From the NCBI GenBank assembly GCA_005799265.1, contig SYHD01000084.1, positions 1-64,000 on the forward strand: a DNA stretch of 64,000 nt, in the 5' to 3' direction. The notes under the pieces were generated by a model. The model was not told the DNA's origin. It saw only the letters and a program-made list of their open reading frames with translations, and ran no database searches. A program made the position numbers and the translations under genes. Source of the DNA: Planctomycetia bacterium (GTDB lineage: Bacteria > Planctomycetota > Planctomycetia > Gemmatales > Gemmataceae). This document shows, in pieces, positions 48,292-57,250 of the stretch. How positions within the stretch are numbered: position 1 is the stretch's first letter; each line of letters opens with the position of its first letter.

Positions 48292-48516
48292 CAGGCAGGT
48301 CTTCTGGCTCTCGGCTGATAACGGCTTGCCAGCGCCTTCCCGGATGCGTTCGCATCCAGTGGCGTGCCTCTTCGGTTAGCGTTCACATGGGTCATGCGAA
48401 CGCTAAACCCCGAGCGGCAATTGGCAAGCCTCGCCGATTACAGCGGCGGCCCCGCAACGGATTTGCACCGTTTTCCCTATTGTCCCCAGCGACATGCTGA
48501 GGCACCTGTCGAACCA
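48292..48516 (-). ncRNA. Cobalamin (B12) riboswitch upstream of the DUF1559 gene
   Basis: Minus strand reads gggaaaacggtgcaaatccgttgcggggccgccgctgtaatcggcga ... ccactggatgcg..cgggaaggcgc ... ccgagagccagaagacctgcc; B12-box conservation. Confidence 0.9.
48371..48417. repeat. Dispersed palindromic element (copy R7) inside the riboswitch variable region
   Basis: ttcggttagcgttcacatgggtcatgcgaacgctaaaccccgagcgg. Confidence 0.7.
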
Positions 48517-48607
48517 TTTTCATGGTACCAATTTGGTGGTCGATCGGCCAATTCACCCACGCCCTGTCACCGCACGTTGACTTTCGTTTCGCAGTTATTA
48601 CAATTCC

Positions 48608-49414
48608 ATGAATCGTAATACCAGGGGACGCGATATGCCGCGCCGTCGCGCTGCCTTCACGCTGATTGAAGTGCTGGTCGTTATCACCATCGGCGCCATT
48701 CTGATCGCTCTGCTAGTGCCGGCCGTTCAGCGGGTGCGCGGGCTGGCGGCGCGCACGCAGTGCCAGTATCACCTGCGTCAGATCGGGTTCGCGGTACATC
48801 AATATTACGACGTGACAAATGGGCAGTTCTTTCTCCACCATCCCTACGATGCCGACGTGGCCTCGAACACCCAGCACAGCAACTCCTTCGCGGAGATCTA
48901 CTGGGAAGACAAGCTGATGCCCCATATCGGCGGCGCTCAGGAGGCGGACGAGAATCTCTCCCGCCAAGGAATCCTCTTGCCCAGCGAAGCCATTTATCGC
49001 TGTACGATCGATGCTACCTACCGCGTACCTTTTGTCGAGAATGGCCTAATTGACGGCGTCGAGCATCGTGCCAGCTACTTGATGAACTCGTTGCTGAGCC
49101 ATCAATCGCGCCGCTACGGCACATGGACTCGACAGCGCTTCAGCAGTGAGGTCGGCATGTCGAACTTCATCGCCTTCGTCGAACGCCGGGGCGAGATGCT
49201 TACCGTGGCCAACGGCGAAGACCCGCGTCAGGACGATTTCGACATCTGGCTCGGCACGCAAAGCTTTCAGCCGTGGGTCGCCCTTGATCGCCATGCGAAT
49301 TCGGCGAACTACCTCTTCCTCGACGGCCGCGTCGAGACCCTAATCTGGAATGATGCGGCGCCGCGCCTGTTCCCCGATGGCGTCGTGCTCGTTCAAGACA
49401 GCAGCTATCCTTGA
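48608..49414 (+). CDS. DUF1559-like prepilin protein
   Basis: [43 protein letters not shown]. Confidence 0.85.
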   Translation: MNRNTRGRDMPRRRAAFTLIEVLVVITIGAILIALLVPAVQRVRGLAARTQCQYHLRQIGFAVHQYYDVTNGQFFLHHPYDADVASNTQHSNSFAEIYWEDKLMPHIGGAQEADENLSRQGILLPSEAIYRCTIDATYRVPFVENGLIDGVEHRASYLMNSLLSHQSRRYGTWTRQRFSSEVGMSNFIAFVERRGEMLTVANGEDPRQDDFDIWLGTQSFQPWVALDRHANSANYLFLDGRVETLIWNDAAPRLFPDGVVLVQDSSYP

Positions 49415-49709
49415 TTCGTGACGCGCCGCTCGCCCCTAAAATCCCCTCATTCGCGACAATCGGCATAACCCGCGCAGTCGGCCTCGAAATGGGGGAATTT
49501 GCGCAGATTCACTTCAGGTAAAATTTGAGTTCTAGAGAAGATGGGCAATACTCAAGTGTCATGACAAAGCGTCATGATGAAAATCGGGGTAGTGACTGGG
49601 TGGTGCTCGCGTTGAGTCACTGCCTCGCGCTGGGAGTCGCTACCTCGATTTTTTTTCTTTTTTGCGCTCGATCACCTTTCCACAACAGCTGCTGCGTCCG
49701 TCCCTCTCC

Positions 49710-50675
49710 CTAAACTTCGTGTGGCTTCAGTGGCTTGAACGCCTTCAACACCAACACCCGACCCATCAAACGCGCCAAGATCGGCAACGGAATCCAACGC
49801 CAAACGTGAGGAACCTCGGGCCGACGCAGTTGCCGTTTGCGCACGCGGATTTCCGTGAACCGCGCGAACAGCCGCTTGACTTCCCAGGCGGAGAGTCGGT
49901 GTTGGCAGCGCAGTGGGTTCTGGCCGCGCTGGGGCCGCAGCCAGCGGTTCCAGAAGAAAAGCGTGCGTGTCCAGAAGTCCACGGCATAATAGGCGGGCGT
50001 GACAGCCAGGACTTTACCGCCAGGTTTCAAAACGCGGTGAACTTCCTCGATAACCTTTTCCGGATCGTCTATGCCGTGATGTAGACTGCTGATGCACACG
50101 ACATCAATACTATTCGATTCCAGAGGCAGCAACGTCGGCCGCGCTTGAATGAATCGCCCTTGCAAACCGCGCAATTCAAAGTTGCGCCGCACCAACTCCA
50201 GCTGCGCCGTCACGGGACTACATACAATCACCGACGCGCCGTTTTGTGCATATTGTGCCCAATCTGTGCCCAAGCCGTGACCCAGACCCAGCAGCTTTTC
50301 ACCTGAATGTTTGGCGAATTCGAGCAGCTTCGGAATCCAACGGCCGTGCCTGCAAAGGCGTTGATTTTCGATGTCGAGAAACCATTGCAACGAATACGGC
50401 TCCGGCGGATTCGCGCGCGCGGCCGAAGGCAGCAGCGATTCGAGGCTATAGAGCTTCTGGGCAAACTCGTGCGGATTGTGAGGCCCTTGCAGATGTTCGG
50501 GTCGAGCTTCAAGTGCCGCATCGAACTCGGGCCGTCCGAAGATGGCCTGCAGAGAAACGGCCGGATTCTCCAGCACATTCGTCCTGTAGGGATGCAATTC
50601 CTGCATGGCGCTGTGTCTCCGTACACGCTCGCCCGGCGTAAGGATTGAAACGACCCAACCATGATCCGCTTGCAA
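49710..50675 (-). CDS. Class I SAM-dependent methyltransferase
   Basis: LLGLGHGLGTDWAQYAQNGASVIVCSPV, VVCISSLHHGIDDPEKVIEEVHRVLKPGGKVL. Confidence 0.85.
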   Translation of the reverse strand: MQADHGWVVSILTPGERVRRHSAMQELHPYRTNVLENPAVSLQAIFGRPEFDAALEARPEHLQGPHNPHEFAQKLYSLESLLPSAARANPPEPYSLQWFLDIENQRLCRHGRWIPKLLEFAKHSGEKLLGLGHGLGTDWAQYAQNGASVIVCSPVTAQLELVRRNFELRGLQGRFIQARPTLLPLESNSIDVVCISSLHHGIDDPEKVIEEVHRVLKPGGKVLAVTPAYYAVDFWTRTLFFWNRWLRPQRGQNPLRCQHRLSAWEVKRLFARFTEIRVRKRQLRRPEVPHVWRWIPLPILARLMGRVLVLKAFKPLKPHEV

Positions 50676-50722
50676 ATGGGCACTTAGCCCTTTTCACGAA
50701 AAGAATCAAGCCCAACTTGCAT

Positions 50723-50775
50723 GCCGCTTGCGGCTTGGCGTTCCCAATCGAGCATGCGAACGCAAAACCACAAAC
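50723..50775. repeat. Dispersed palindromic element (copy R8)
   Basis: gccgcttgcggcttggcgttc...gcgaacgcaaaaccacaaacg. Confidence 0.65.
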
Positions 50776-50902
50776 GACAGAGGGCCCCTCGCTATTGTCC
50801 GCCGCGCCTTACGCTCTACAACAATACGATTGCAAACCAAACCCAGGTTTGCATCGTATTAATCCCAACAAGCGTCTTGGTGGGCATGGCTAGGCGGGCA
50901 TT

Positions 50903-52690
50903 ATGCTGGGGCCGATCTTCATTCGCGAATGGCTCACCCTGCCCCGCCGTTCCGGGCACTACTTCGCGCGCGCCCTCTATCTGGGCGCGCTGTGGATCCT
51001 GCTGCTGACGGCCTGGCAAACGTCCGTCGGCTGGGAATACACCGCCACGCTCGGCGATCTCGCGCGCTTCGGCCTCATCGGCTTTCGCGTGCTCGCCTAC
51101 GTGCAACTCGTCCTCCTGCTCTTCTTCTCGGCCCTGTCCGCGGCGAGCACCATCGCGCTGGAAAAGGATCGCCGCACGTTCCTCTTGCTGCTCTTGACCG
51201 ACTTGCACAACTACGAAATCGTTCTCGGCAAGCTCTTCGGCAGCCTGTTGCAGATGGGCATCCTCCTGGCGGGTTCGATCCCGGTGTTCGCGCTGCTGAT
51301 GATTCTGGGCGGCGTCGATGTCTCCCAAGTACTTGAAACGATGCTGATCCTCGCCACGACGGCGCTGGCTGCGGGTTCGCTCGGCGGCCTGGTCGCGCTC
51401 TGGCGCGACAAGACGTTTCAGGCGCTGGCGATGACCGTGCTCTTTGTGGTGCTTTATCTGTGCCTCGTGCAGGCGCTTGCCCTGATCCCATACTTCTCCG
51501 CGGCGCTCGACACAGCGACGGTCCGCACCTGGCAGGCCGCGCTCGATCCCTTCCTGGCCCTGGGTGAGGTGCTCGATCCGCCCGCCGTCGTCGCGGGGCT
51601 CAGCGCGGCGCACATCTACGGCATCGTCATGCTCTTGATGAGCGTGCTGCTCAACGGCCTGGGCATCATGATGTTGCGCGTGTGGAATCCGAGCGGTGAA
51701 CCGATCATGCAGCGCGAGGTCGCCGGCGCCGAACCGGTCGAGCCTGACCGCATCCACGCCGCCCCCGGCCGAGTCCGCGCCGTCTGGGAGAACCCGATCC
51801 TGTGGCGTGAGATCCTCACGCGCGCCTACGGCCGACGGCCGCTGATCGTCAAGACCGCCTACTTCATCGTGTTGGCGCTAGTCGCCTATTACGCGCTGTT
51901 CGTTATGCCGCCGGGCGAGTTCGTCGCCGCCTACGGCCTGGTGCCGATCACGATCCTCAGCCTGCTGCTCATCAGCGCGCAAGCAGTGACGTCGATCACC
52001 TCTGAACGCGATCTCGGCGCCCTCGATCTGCTCCTCGTCACCGATTTGTCGCCCAAAGAATTCATCTTCGGCAAGATCTTCGGCATTCTCTACAACACGA
52101 AAGAGTACATCGTGCCGCCGTTGATCTTGATCGTCGTCTATGCCGTGCGTCTGCAGCTCGGCAAGCCAGCGCAGCCCTATTTGGCGGCCTGGAAAAACAC
52201 CGAAGCCGCGCTGTGCATGAGCCTCGCAGTCGTGGTGTTGATGGCATTCACGGTCATGCTCGGCATCCATGTCGCCCTGCGCGCGGACAACAGCCGATTC
52301 GCGGCCATCAACGCCCTGGGCACGGTCTTCTTTCTCTCCGTCGGCACGCTGGTGTGCATCTACTTGATCCGCATCACGGGGCGCTTCGAGTATCAATGGC
52401 TCAGCTTCGCGGGCTTCATCATCGCGGGGATCGGTGGCCTCTGGTGGGTGCTGAGCGCCGAGCGTCCGTCGGCGGCGCTCAACCTGGCCAGCGTCATTTT
52501 GCCCATCGCGGTCTTCTACACGATTACCAACGTCCTCATCGGCAAGTCCGGCACCGCCGAGTCGAGCGATCCATTGATTCCGCTCGTCGTCACCGGCGGC
52601 GCGTTCACCTTCGCCATTTTAGCGATGGCGATCCCGCTAATGAGCGAGTTCGACGTCGCCGTTGGCCGCACGAGCGTTGTTGGCGAATAG
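50903..52690 (+). CDS. ABC transporter permease-like membrane protein
   Basis: Multiple TMs, FALSAASTIALEKDRRTFLLLLLTDL and ITSERDLGALDLLLVTDLSPKEFIFGKIFG motifs of ABC-2 permeases. Confidence 0.8.
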   Translation: MLGPIFIREWLTLPRRSGHYFARALYLGALWILLLTAWQTSVGWEYTATLGDLARFGLIGFRVLAYVQLVLLLFFSALSAASTIALEKDRRTFLLLLLTDLHNYEIVLGKLFGSLLQMGILLAGSIPVFALLMILGGVDVSQVLETMLILATTALAAGSLGGLVALWRDKTFQALAMTVLFVVLYLCLVQALALIPYFSAALDTATVRTWQAALDPFLALGEVLDPPAVVAGLSAAHIYGIVMLLMSVLLNGLGIMMLRVWNPSGEPIMQREVAGAEPVEPDRIHAAPGRVRAVWENPILWREILTRAYGRRPLIVKTAYFIVLALVAYYALFVMPPGEFVAAYGLVPITILSLLLISAQAVTSITSERDLGALDLLLVTDLSPKEFIFGKIFGILYNTKEYIVPPLILIVVYAVRLQLGKPAQPYLAAWKNTEAALCMSLAVVVLMAFTVMLGIHVALRADNSRFAAINALGTVFFLSVGTLVCIYLIRITGRFEYQWLSFAGFIIAGIGGLWWVLSAERPSAALNLASVILPIAVFYTITNVLIGKSGTAESSDPLIPLVVTGGAFTFAILAMAIPLMSEFDVAVGRTSVVGE

Positions 52691-52759
52691 CGTCTGGTGC
52701 TACTCCCCTCTTCCCTGTTGGACTGCTGAAGAAGTGGAGCACTCGCTCCGGCGCGGGCA

Positions 52760-54034
52760 CTAGCATCCAACATACGGCAACACATACGGGCCCTTCGGAA
52801 TGACGGCGATCTTCGCGTTGGCGCCGTACTCCGTCAGACATTCCGCGACCGCCTGCTCGACCGACGGCGCCAGTTCAACGTGGCACTTCTTCAGCGTCTC
52901 CGCGCTCAGGCCCTGCGTCACCACCTTGACCTTACAGCGTTTGAAGACCTTGACGAACTCCTCGAGTTGCCATTGGTCCATCACGAAGTAGTCCTTGCCC
53001 AGGATGCGTTTGATGAACGCCGGCAGGTCGGGATTGTCAGAGATGAGATGCTGAAACTCCGGCGAGCCGATGCCTTCCGACAGACTCGCGGCCAGAACGA
53101 TGGTGCCGCCTTGCTTGACGATCGGCAGGCAGCCCGTCAATCCCTTGATCGCCTGGTACCACGTCGTATCGAGCGGATAGCCGGCGCTCGACGTGACGAC
53201 GACATCCATCGGCTCCGCCACTGGCACGCGCACCACGTTCTCGACGAAGCGGACGCCCTCGTGCCACGCCTTTTCCATATCGCCGGCGCCGACCCACAAC
53301 ACTTGGCGTTGCCCATCGATGCAGACGTTGACGATGAAGTCGCAGCCGGCCATCTTGGCGATGCGCGTGTTCTCCTCGTGAACGGGATTACCTTCGACGA
53401 AGCCGCAGTCGGCCTTGGGATGTTCGAGGAATTTCGGCCCGTGCCAGATCTTGACCGTTTCGAGGGCCGCGATGCCGGGGCAGATGACCTTACGGCCGCC
53501 GCTATAGCCAGCCATTAAGTGCGGCTCGATGAGGCCGGTCGTGATCTTGAGGTCGGCGTGGACGTAGCGTTTGTCGATGTACGCGGGGACGTCGTTCGGC
53601 GTGATGCCGAGGAACGCGTGATCGCTCAGGCGTTTGCCGAAGTGGTTTTCGATGCGATAGTGTTTGACGATGTCGGGGCCGACCATCTCCTCAAGCTCGT
53701 TGCCTTGATTGGGTCGGTGCAGGCCGGTGGCGACGAGGATCATGATCTCATCGCGCGGGATGCCTTGCGTTTCGAGGATGCGCAACAGTGGCGGCAGGAT
53801 CAGCTTGTTCGGCACAGGGCGCGTGATGTCGCAGATGAGGATGCACGCGCTTTTGCGTCCCTTCGCCAACTCGGCGAGCGGCGGCGAACCAATGGGATGG
53901 TCGATCGCGTCCACGATCGCCTGCTCCGGATTCGCGAGCGGCTGAGCGGCGCGGATGTGCAGCGGGCCGACGACGTTCTTATCAGGCAGGTTGACCTCGA
54001 GGCCGGTGCGGCCGTAGTCGAGTTTGATGCGCAT
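52760..54034 (-). CDS. LarA-like (DUF2088) nickel-dependent lactate racemase family protein
   Basis: [61 protein letters not shown]. Confidence 0.88.
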   Translation of the reverse strand: MRIKLDYGRTGLEVNLPDKNVVGPLHIRAAQPLANPEQAIVDAIDHPIGSPPLAELAKGRKSACILICDITRPVPNKLILPPLLRILETQGIPRDEIMILVATGLHRPNQGNELEEMVGPDIVKHYRIENHFGKRLSDHAFLGITPNDVPAYIDKRYVHADLKITTGLIEPHLMAGYSGGRKVICPGIAALETVKIWHGPKFLEHPKADCGFVEGNPVHEENTRIAKMAGCDFIVNVCIDGQRQVLWVGAGDMEKAWHEGVRFVENVVRVPVAEPMDVVVTSSAGYPLDTTWYQAIKGLTGCLPIVKQGGTIVLAASLSEGIGSPEFQHLISDNPDLPAFIKRILGKDYFVMDQWQLEEFVKVFKRCKVKVVTQGLSAETLKKCHVELAPSVEQAVAECLTEYGANAKIAVIPKGPYVLPYVGC

Positions 54035-54052
54035 GAATGTTCCCCGATATTT

Positions 54053-54107
54053 GTTTAGCGCTCGCAGTATCCGTTCAGCGGCCAACGTCTGTCGGCAAGC
54101 GCTAAAC
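54053..54107. repeat. Dispersed palindromic element (copy R9), 19 bp upstream of the larA-like start
   Basis: gtttagcgctcgc...gcaagcgctaaac. Confidence 0.75.
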
Positions 54108-54166
54108 GAAGACAGTATTTATACTACTCCCCTACCCCCGGTACTCATGGGAGAGAGGAGGAATAG

Positions 54167-54439
54167 CTACCAGTCGTACGGCGCATCGGCGACACGCGCC
54201 GGTTTCTCTGCCTGCCGGCGCGTCTCATCTAGGGCCGCCACGCTGACGCGCGCGGCCACGGCGACCTTCAAAAGATGGATGCCGCCGCGAAAGAGAAAGA
54301 CGCCGATCACCGTGTGATACGACGCTTCGATGATGCTCGGCTCCGGGGGCAACAATATTTGCAGACAGCGGGCGAAAACGTACAGCCCCATAAGGACGAG
54401 CATCCAGCCGGCCAACTCGCGAATCCAGAAGCGGATCAT
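54167..54439 (-). CDS. Small membrane protein (90 aa)
   Basis: Hydrophobic segments MLVLMGLYVFARCLQILL. Confidence 0.55.
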   Translation of the reverse strand: MIRFWIRELAGWMLVLMGLYVFARCLQILLPPEPSIIEASYHTVIGVFLFRGGIHLLKVAVAARVSVAALDETRRQAEKPARVADAPYDW

Positions 54440-54475
54440 GACTCACCTCGTTGGGTTATCATACAAGCGACTTTC

Positions 54476-54530
54476 GTTTAGCGCTCGCGGCGAAGCGCCA
54501 GCATTCTAGCGCTTCGCCGCGAGCGCTGAC
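54476..54530. repeat. Dispersed palindromic element (copy R10), about 37 bp upstream of the start at 54439
   Basis: agcgctcgcggcgaagcgc ... gcgcttcgccgcgagcgct. Confidence 0.8.
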
Positions 54531-54535
54531 CGAAT

Positions 54536-55249
54536 TCAAGGTCCTTTTTGCCTGCGCCACACGATCCAGCGCGCGATGCGCCGCTGATCGTCGCGCGTCT
54601 CGTTCCACAAAATGTCTTGCAGCGCCAGCAGAGCCAACGGCCGCGTCATCTGCAAACGCCGCCAGAACCGAAACAGATGGCCGGCCACGAACATCACGAC
54701 GATCACGACCCACATCAGGACGACAAGCTGCTTCCAGCGCTGCGGCAGACCGAGTAGCTCCCATTGCAGCTTGAGCAACAACGCCGCGAGCTCGGCCGCC
54801 AGAACGCTCAAAGGGACGGGGAAGATTAGCGCCGCCAGTTCGACGGCGTTCAATGACTCCTCCGAGCGCGGCCGTTCCTTGCCCGGCAATACGCCGAAGC
54901 GCAGAGTGAACAGGCGATAGTGGGCGATCACGTACGTCAACACCGCCATGCACAGGAACACGTCGTTTGGAGCCAGGAAACGCACCGAACGAAAGTCCGG
55001 GTTGAAAAGTTGATTCGATTGATGCTGATCGAGTAGATGTGTCGTCGCAAGAATGATCAGGACAAGAGGCGGACTCAAGAGCCGACTGCGCAGCGCGATC
55101 CCGGCCGCGCCGACCACGAACAGGACGATGTGCATCGGTTCGGGCCCATTGTCCTGGATTTGCAACAGAAAAATCGCCGTCAGCGCCAGACCGCACAGGG
55201 CCTGGTAATGGCGCGTCGTGATTTTCGTGCCGGCGGCAGGTTGGCTCAT
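54536..55249 (-). CDS. Membrane protein of unknown function
   Basis: ATG at 55249 overlaps the end of the DUF58 gene; several TMs. Confidence 0.7.
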   Translation of the reverse strand: MSQPAAGTKITTRHYQALCGLALTAIFLLQIQDNGPEPMHIVLFVVGAAGIALRSRLLSPPLVLIILATTHLLDQHQSNQLFNPDFRSVRFLAPNDVFLCMAVLTYVIAHYRLFTLRFGVLPGKERPRSEESLNAVELAALIFPVPLSVLAAELAALLLKLQWELLGLPQRWKQLVVLMWVVIVVMFVAGHLFRFWRRLQMTRPLALLALQDILWNETRDDQRRIARWIVWRRQKGP

Positions 55250-56997
55250 CGCACGCCCCTTTCCTGAACGCGCAGGCGGCGCATGCGTTGCAGAATCAAA
55301 TCGACGCTGTCCCCTTCGGCGGCGCAAATAACCGATACGCCTAGCCGGCCGAAAACGCGCTGCACCTTTGCGAAGGCGTCGTGCAGTTCCTTGGTCGCGA
55401 GCTGTTGCAAGAGCACGTGCAGATCGTCCACGCGAAACGGCGTGCTCGGCGACGATGTCCCTCGACGCGACGGCGGCGCGACCCCCTGCGGCCAAGGACA
55501 CACCACGATCACCTGATGATGCCGCGCCTTCGCCACGCACACCGCGCGCTCGAGCGGACCCAGGTCGTCGGCCAACTCCAAGAGGTCGACGCACAGGACG
55601 AACAGCTCGTTGTCCTTACCATGCAGGATCGACTTGAGCAACGCGGCCGCCAACACCTTGACTTTCTCCGGCGCGGCGAACACGTAACGCCCGGCCTCGT
55701 CGAAGAGCGGCAAAGGCACGGCGATCTGATGCTCGGCCAGGAAGCGTTGCAAGTAATCAGCGCACATCCGATCATCTTCCAGCAGGAGCGCCAGGCCGCC
55801 GGGCCCCAGGCGATAACGAACGGAAAGGATGGCTGACATCTGCTTGCGCCAGCGATAGGCGCTCGGATAATGCCACGGCGACGTCATCCAGCGCAGCCGT
55901 GGCGCCCAGTACGGCAGCCAGGTGGGGAAGGAGTTGACGTCGTCCTCCAGCCATTCCGGATATACGTCCTGGGCCAGTCCATACGCATACGGCATGAGCG
56001 CCTGCACGTAGGCGCGCGGGGCGTGCGGCAGCCGATTGGCGACGCCGGTCAGCAAGTCGAGCATCTTGAGGAGATGCCCGGAGCCTCGCCCGGGGCGCAT
56101 GAGCGCTTCGACGCCCGCCTCGCCGAACAGGCACAAGCCGGTCAGATCGCGCTCCGAGGCGTTGGCCTGGGCGACGCCGGCCGCAAGTTCGACGAGCCGG
56201 CACAGCGCCGTCGCGCCGACCGGTCCGACCCGCACCGAGTTCGACGTGTCGACAAAGAGCGTACAGCGGATCGGCACTTCGCTCTCGAAGACGCGCGTGA
56301 TGAGCCGATCGCGCCGCGCCGACACCTTCCAGGCAATGAGCTTGGGCGGATCGCCAGTAAGGTAATCGCGCAGATCGAGCAATTCGCTCGACCCGCCAGG
56401 CCGAGCGTGCCGGTGCGTGCCCAGGAGCGGCAGAATGTTGTGCTGCTTGACGAACGGCGTCTGCGAAGCCTCCACGACCAACGGCGGCAAGACGCGGTAC
56501 TCGTGCGGCGCGCGCACAAACGTCGCGGCGACGAAAAACCCCTGCAGGTCCGCCAGCTCAACCTTGACGCCCTCGAAGCGCAAACGCCCCGCCGCCTTGC
56601 CTTCGATCGTGTAGGTGAGCGCCAACGGTTGTTCAACCGACAGCGTGCCGTCCTGTCGCAACGTCCCCTCGTGGAACTGCGCCAGCGCCGGCAACCGTTC
56701 CGACACGACGACGTAAGGCAAGCCCAGCAAGCCGTGCGACGAAAGCTTGACGGCAACTTCGACTTCTTGCCCGGCCCAGACCGTCTCGACTTCGCCGCGC
56801 GCCGTGCGCAGGATTCGTTCCAATGTCAATCGTCGTAAGGCAAGGCGCACGCGCAGTTGAAACAGAAACCACTGCGCGAGGAACCAGAGAAGCAGCGTCG
56901 CGCCGACGAGGGTCAGCTGGGTCGCCCCGTAGCCGACCGCCAGGGAAAGCGACGCCAGGACGACAATGAAGAACCAGAAACCGCGCTGGGTGAGCAT
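55246..56997 (-). CDS. DUF58 domain-containing protein
   Basis: LLDLRDYLTGDPPKLIAWKVSARRDRLITRVFESEV, LFVDTSNSV. Confidence 0.88.
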   Translation of the reverse strand: MLTQRGFWFFIVVLASLSLAVGYGATQLTLVGATLLLWFLAQWFLFQLRVRLALRRLTLERILRTARGEVETVWAGQEVEVAVKLSSHGLLGLPYVVVSERLPALAQFHEGTLRQDGTLSVEQPLALTYTIEGKAAGRLRFEGVKVELADLQGFFVAATFVRAPHEYRVLPPLVVEASQTPFVKQHNILPLLGTHRHARPGGSSELLDLRDYLTGDPPKLIAWKVSARRDRLITRVFESEVPIRCTLFVDTSNSVRVGPVGATALCRLVELAAGVAQANASERDLTGLCLFGEAGVEALMRPGRGSGHLLKMLDLLTGVANRLPHAPRAYVQALMPYAYGLAQDVYPEWLEDDVNSFPTWLPYWAPRLRWMTSPWHYPSAYRWRKQMSAILSVRYRLGPGGLALLLEDDRMCADYLQRFLAEHQIAVPLPLFDEAGRYVFAAPEKVKVLAAALLKSILHGKDNELFVLCVDLLELADDLGPLERAVCVAKARHHQVIVVCPWPQGVAPPSRRGTSSPSTPFRVDDLHVLLQQLATKELHDAFAKVQRVFGRLGVSVICAAEGDSVDLILQRMRRLRVQERGVR

Positions 56998-57012
56998 TCG
57001 GAAAGCATCCTC

Positions 57013-57058
57013 GCGCCGCTTGCAGATTAGCGCGTCGCCATCAAACCGCGCGCGGCGT
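57013..57058. repeat. Degenerate dispersed palindromic element (copy R13), 16 bp upstream of the DUF58 start
   Basis: ccgcttgcagattagcgcgtcgccatcaaaccgcgcgcggcg. Confidence 0.5.
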
Positions 57059-57250
57059 GAAGTTCATTGTGAGGATTTGCGCGGCGTGTGGAAACAAGAA
57101 CATCACCGATCCAGCCTCTCCCCAGATCGGCGCGATTCGATTCCTCACTGCTGGAATGGCCAATTGTTGCTTTCCCGCCAAGGGAATCCACACTATACTC
57201 GTCCTTTGGACAGGACCGCCCGTCAACTCTCAAAGGGAAGGATTGCCTCC

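Noticed and set aside
52880-53518. 212-aa plus-strand ORF
   Set aside because: Antisense to the LarA-like gene
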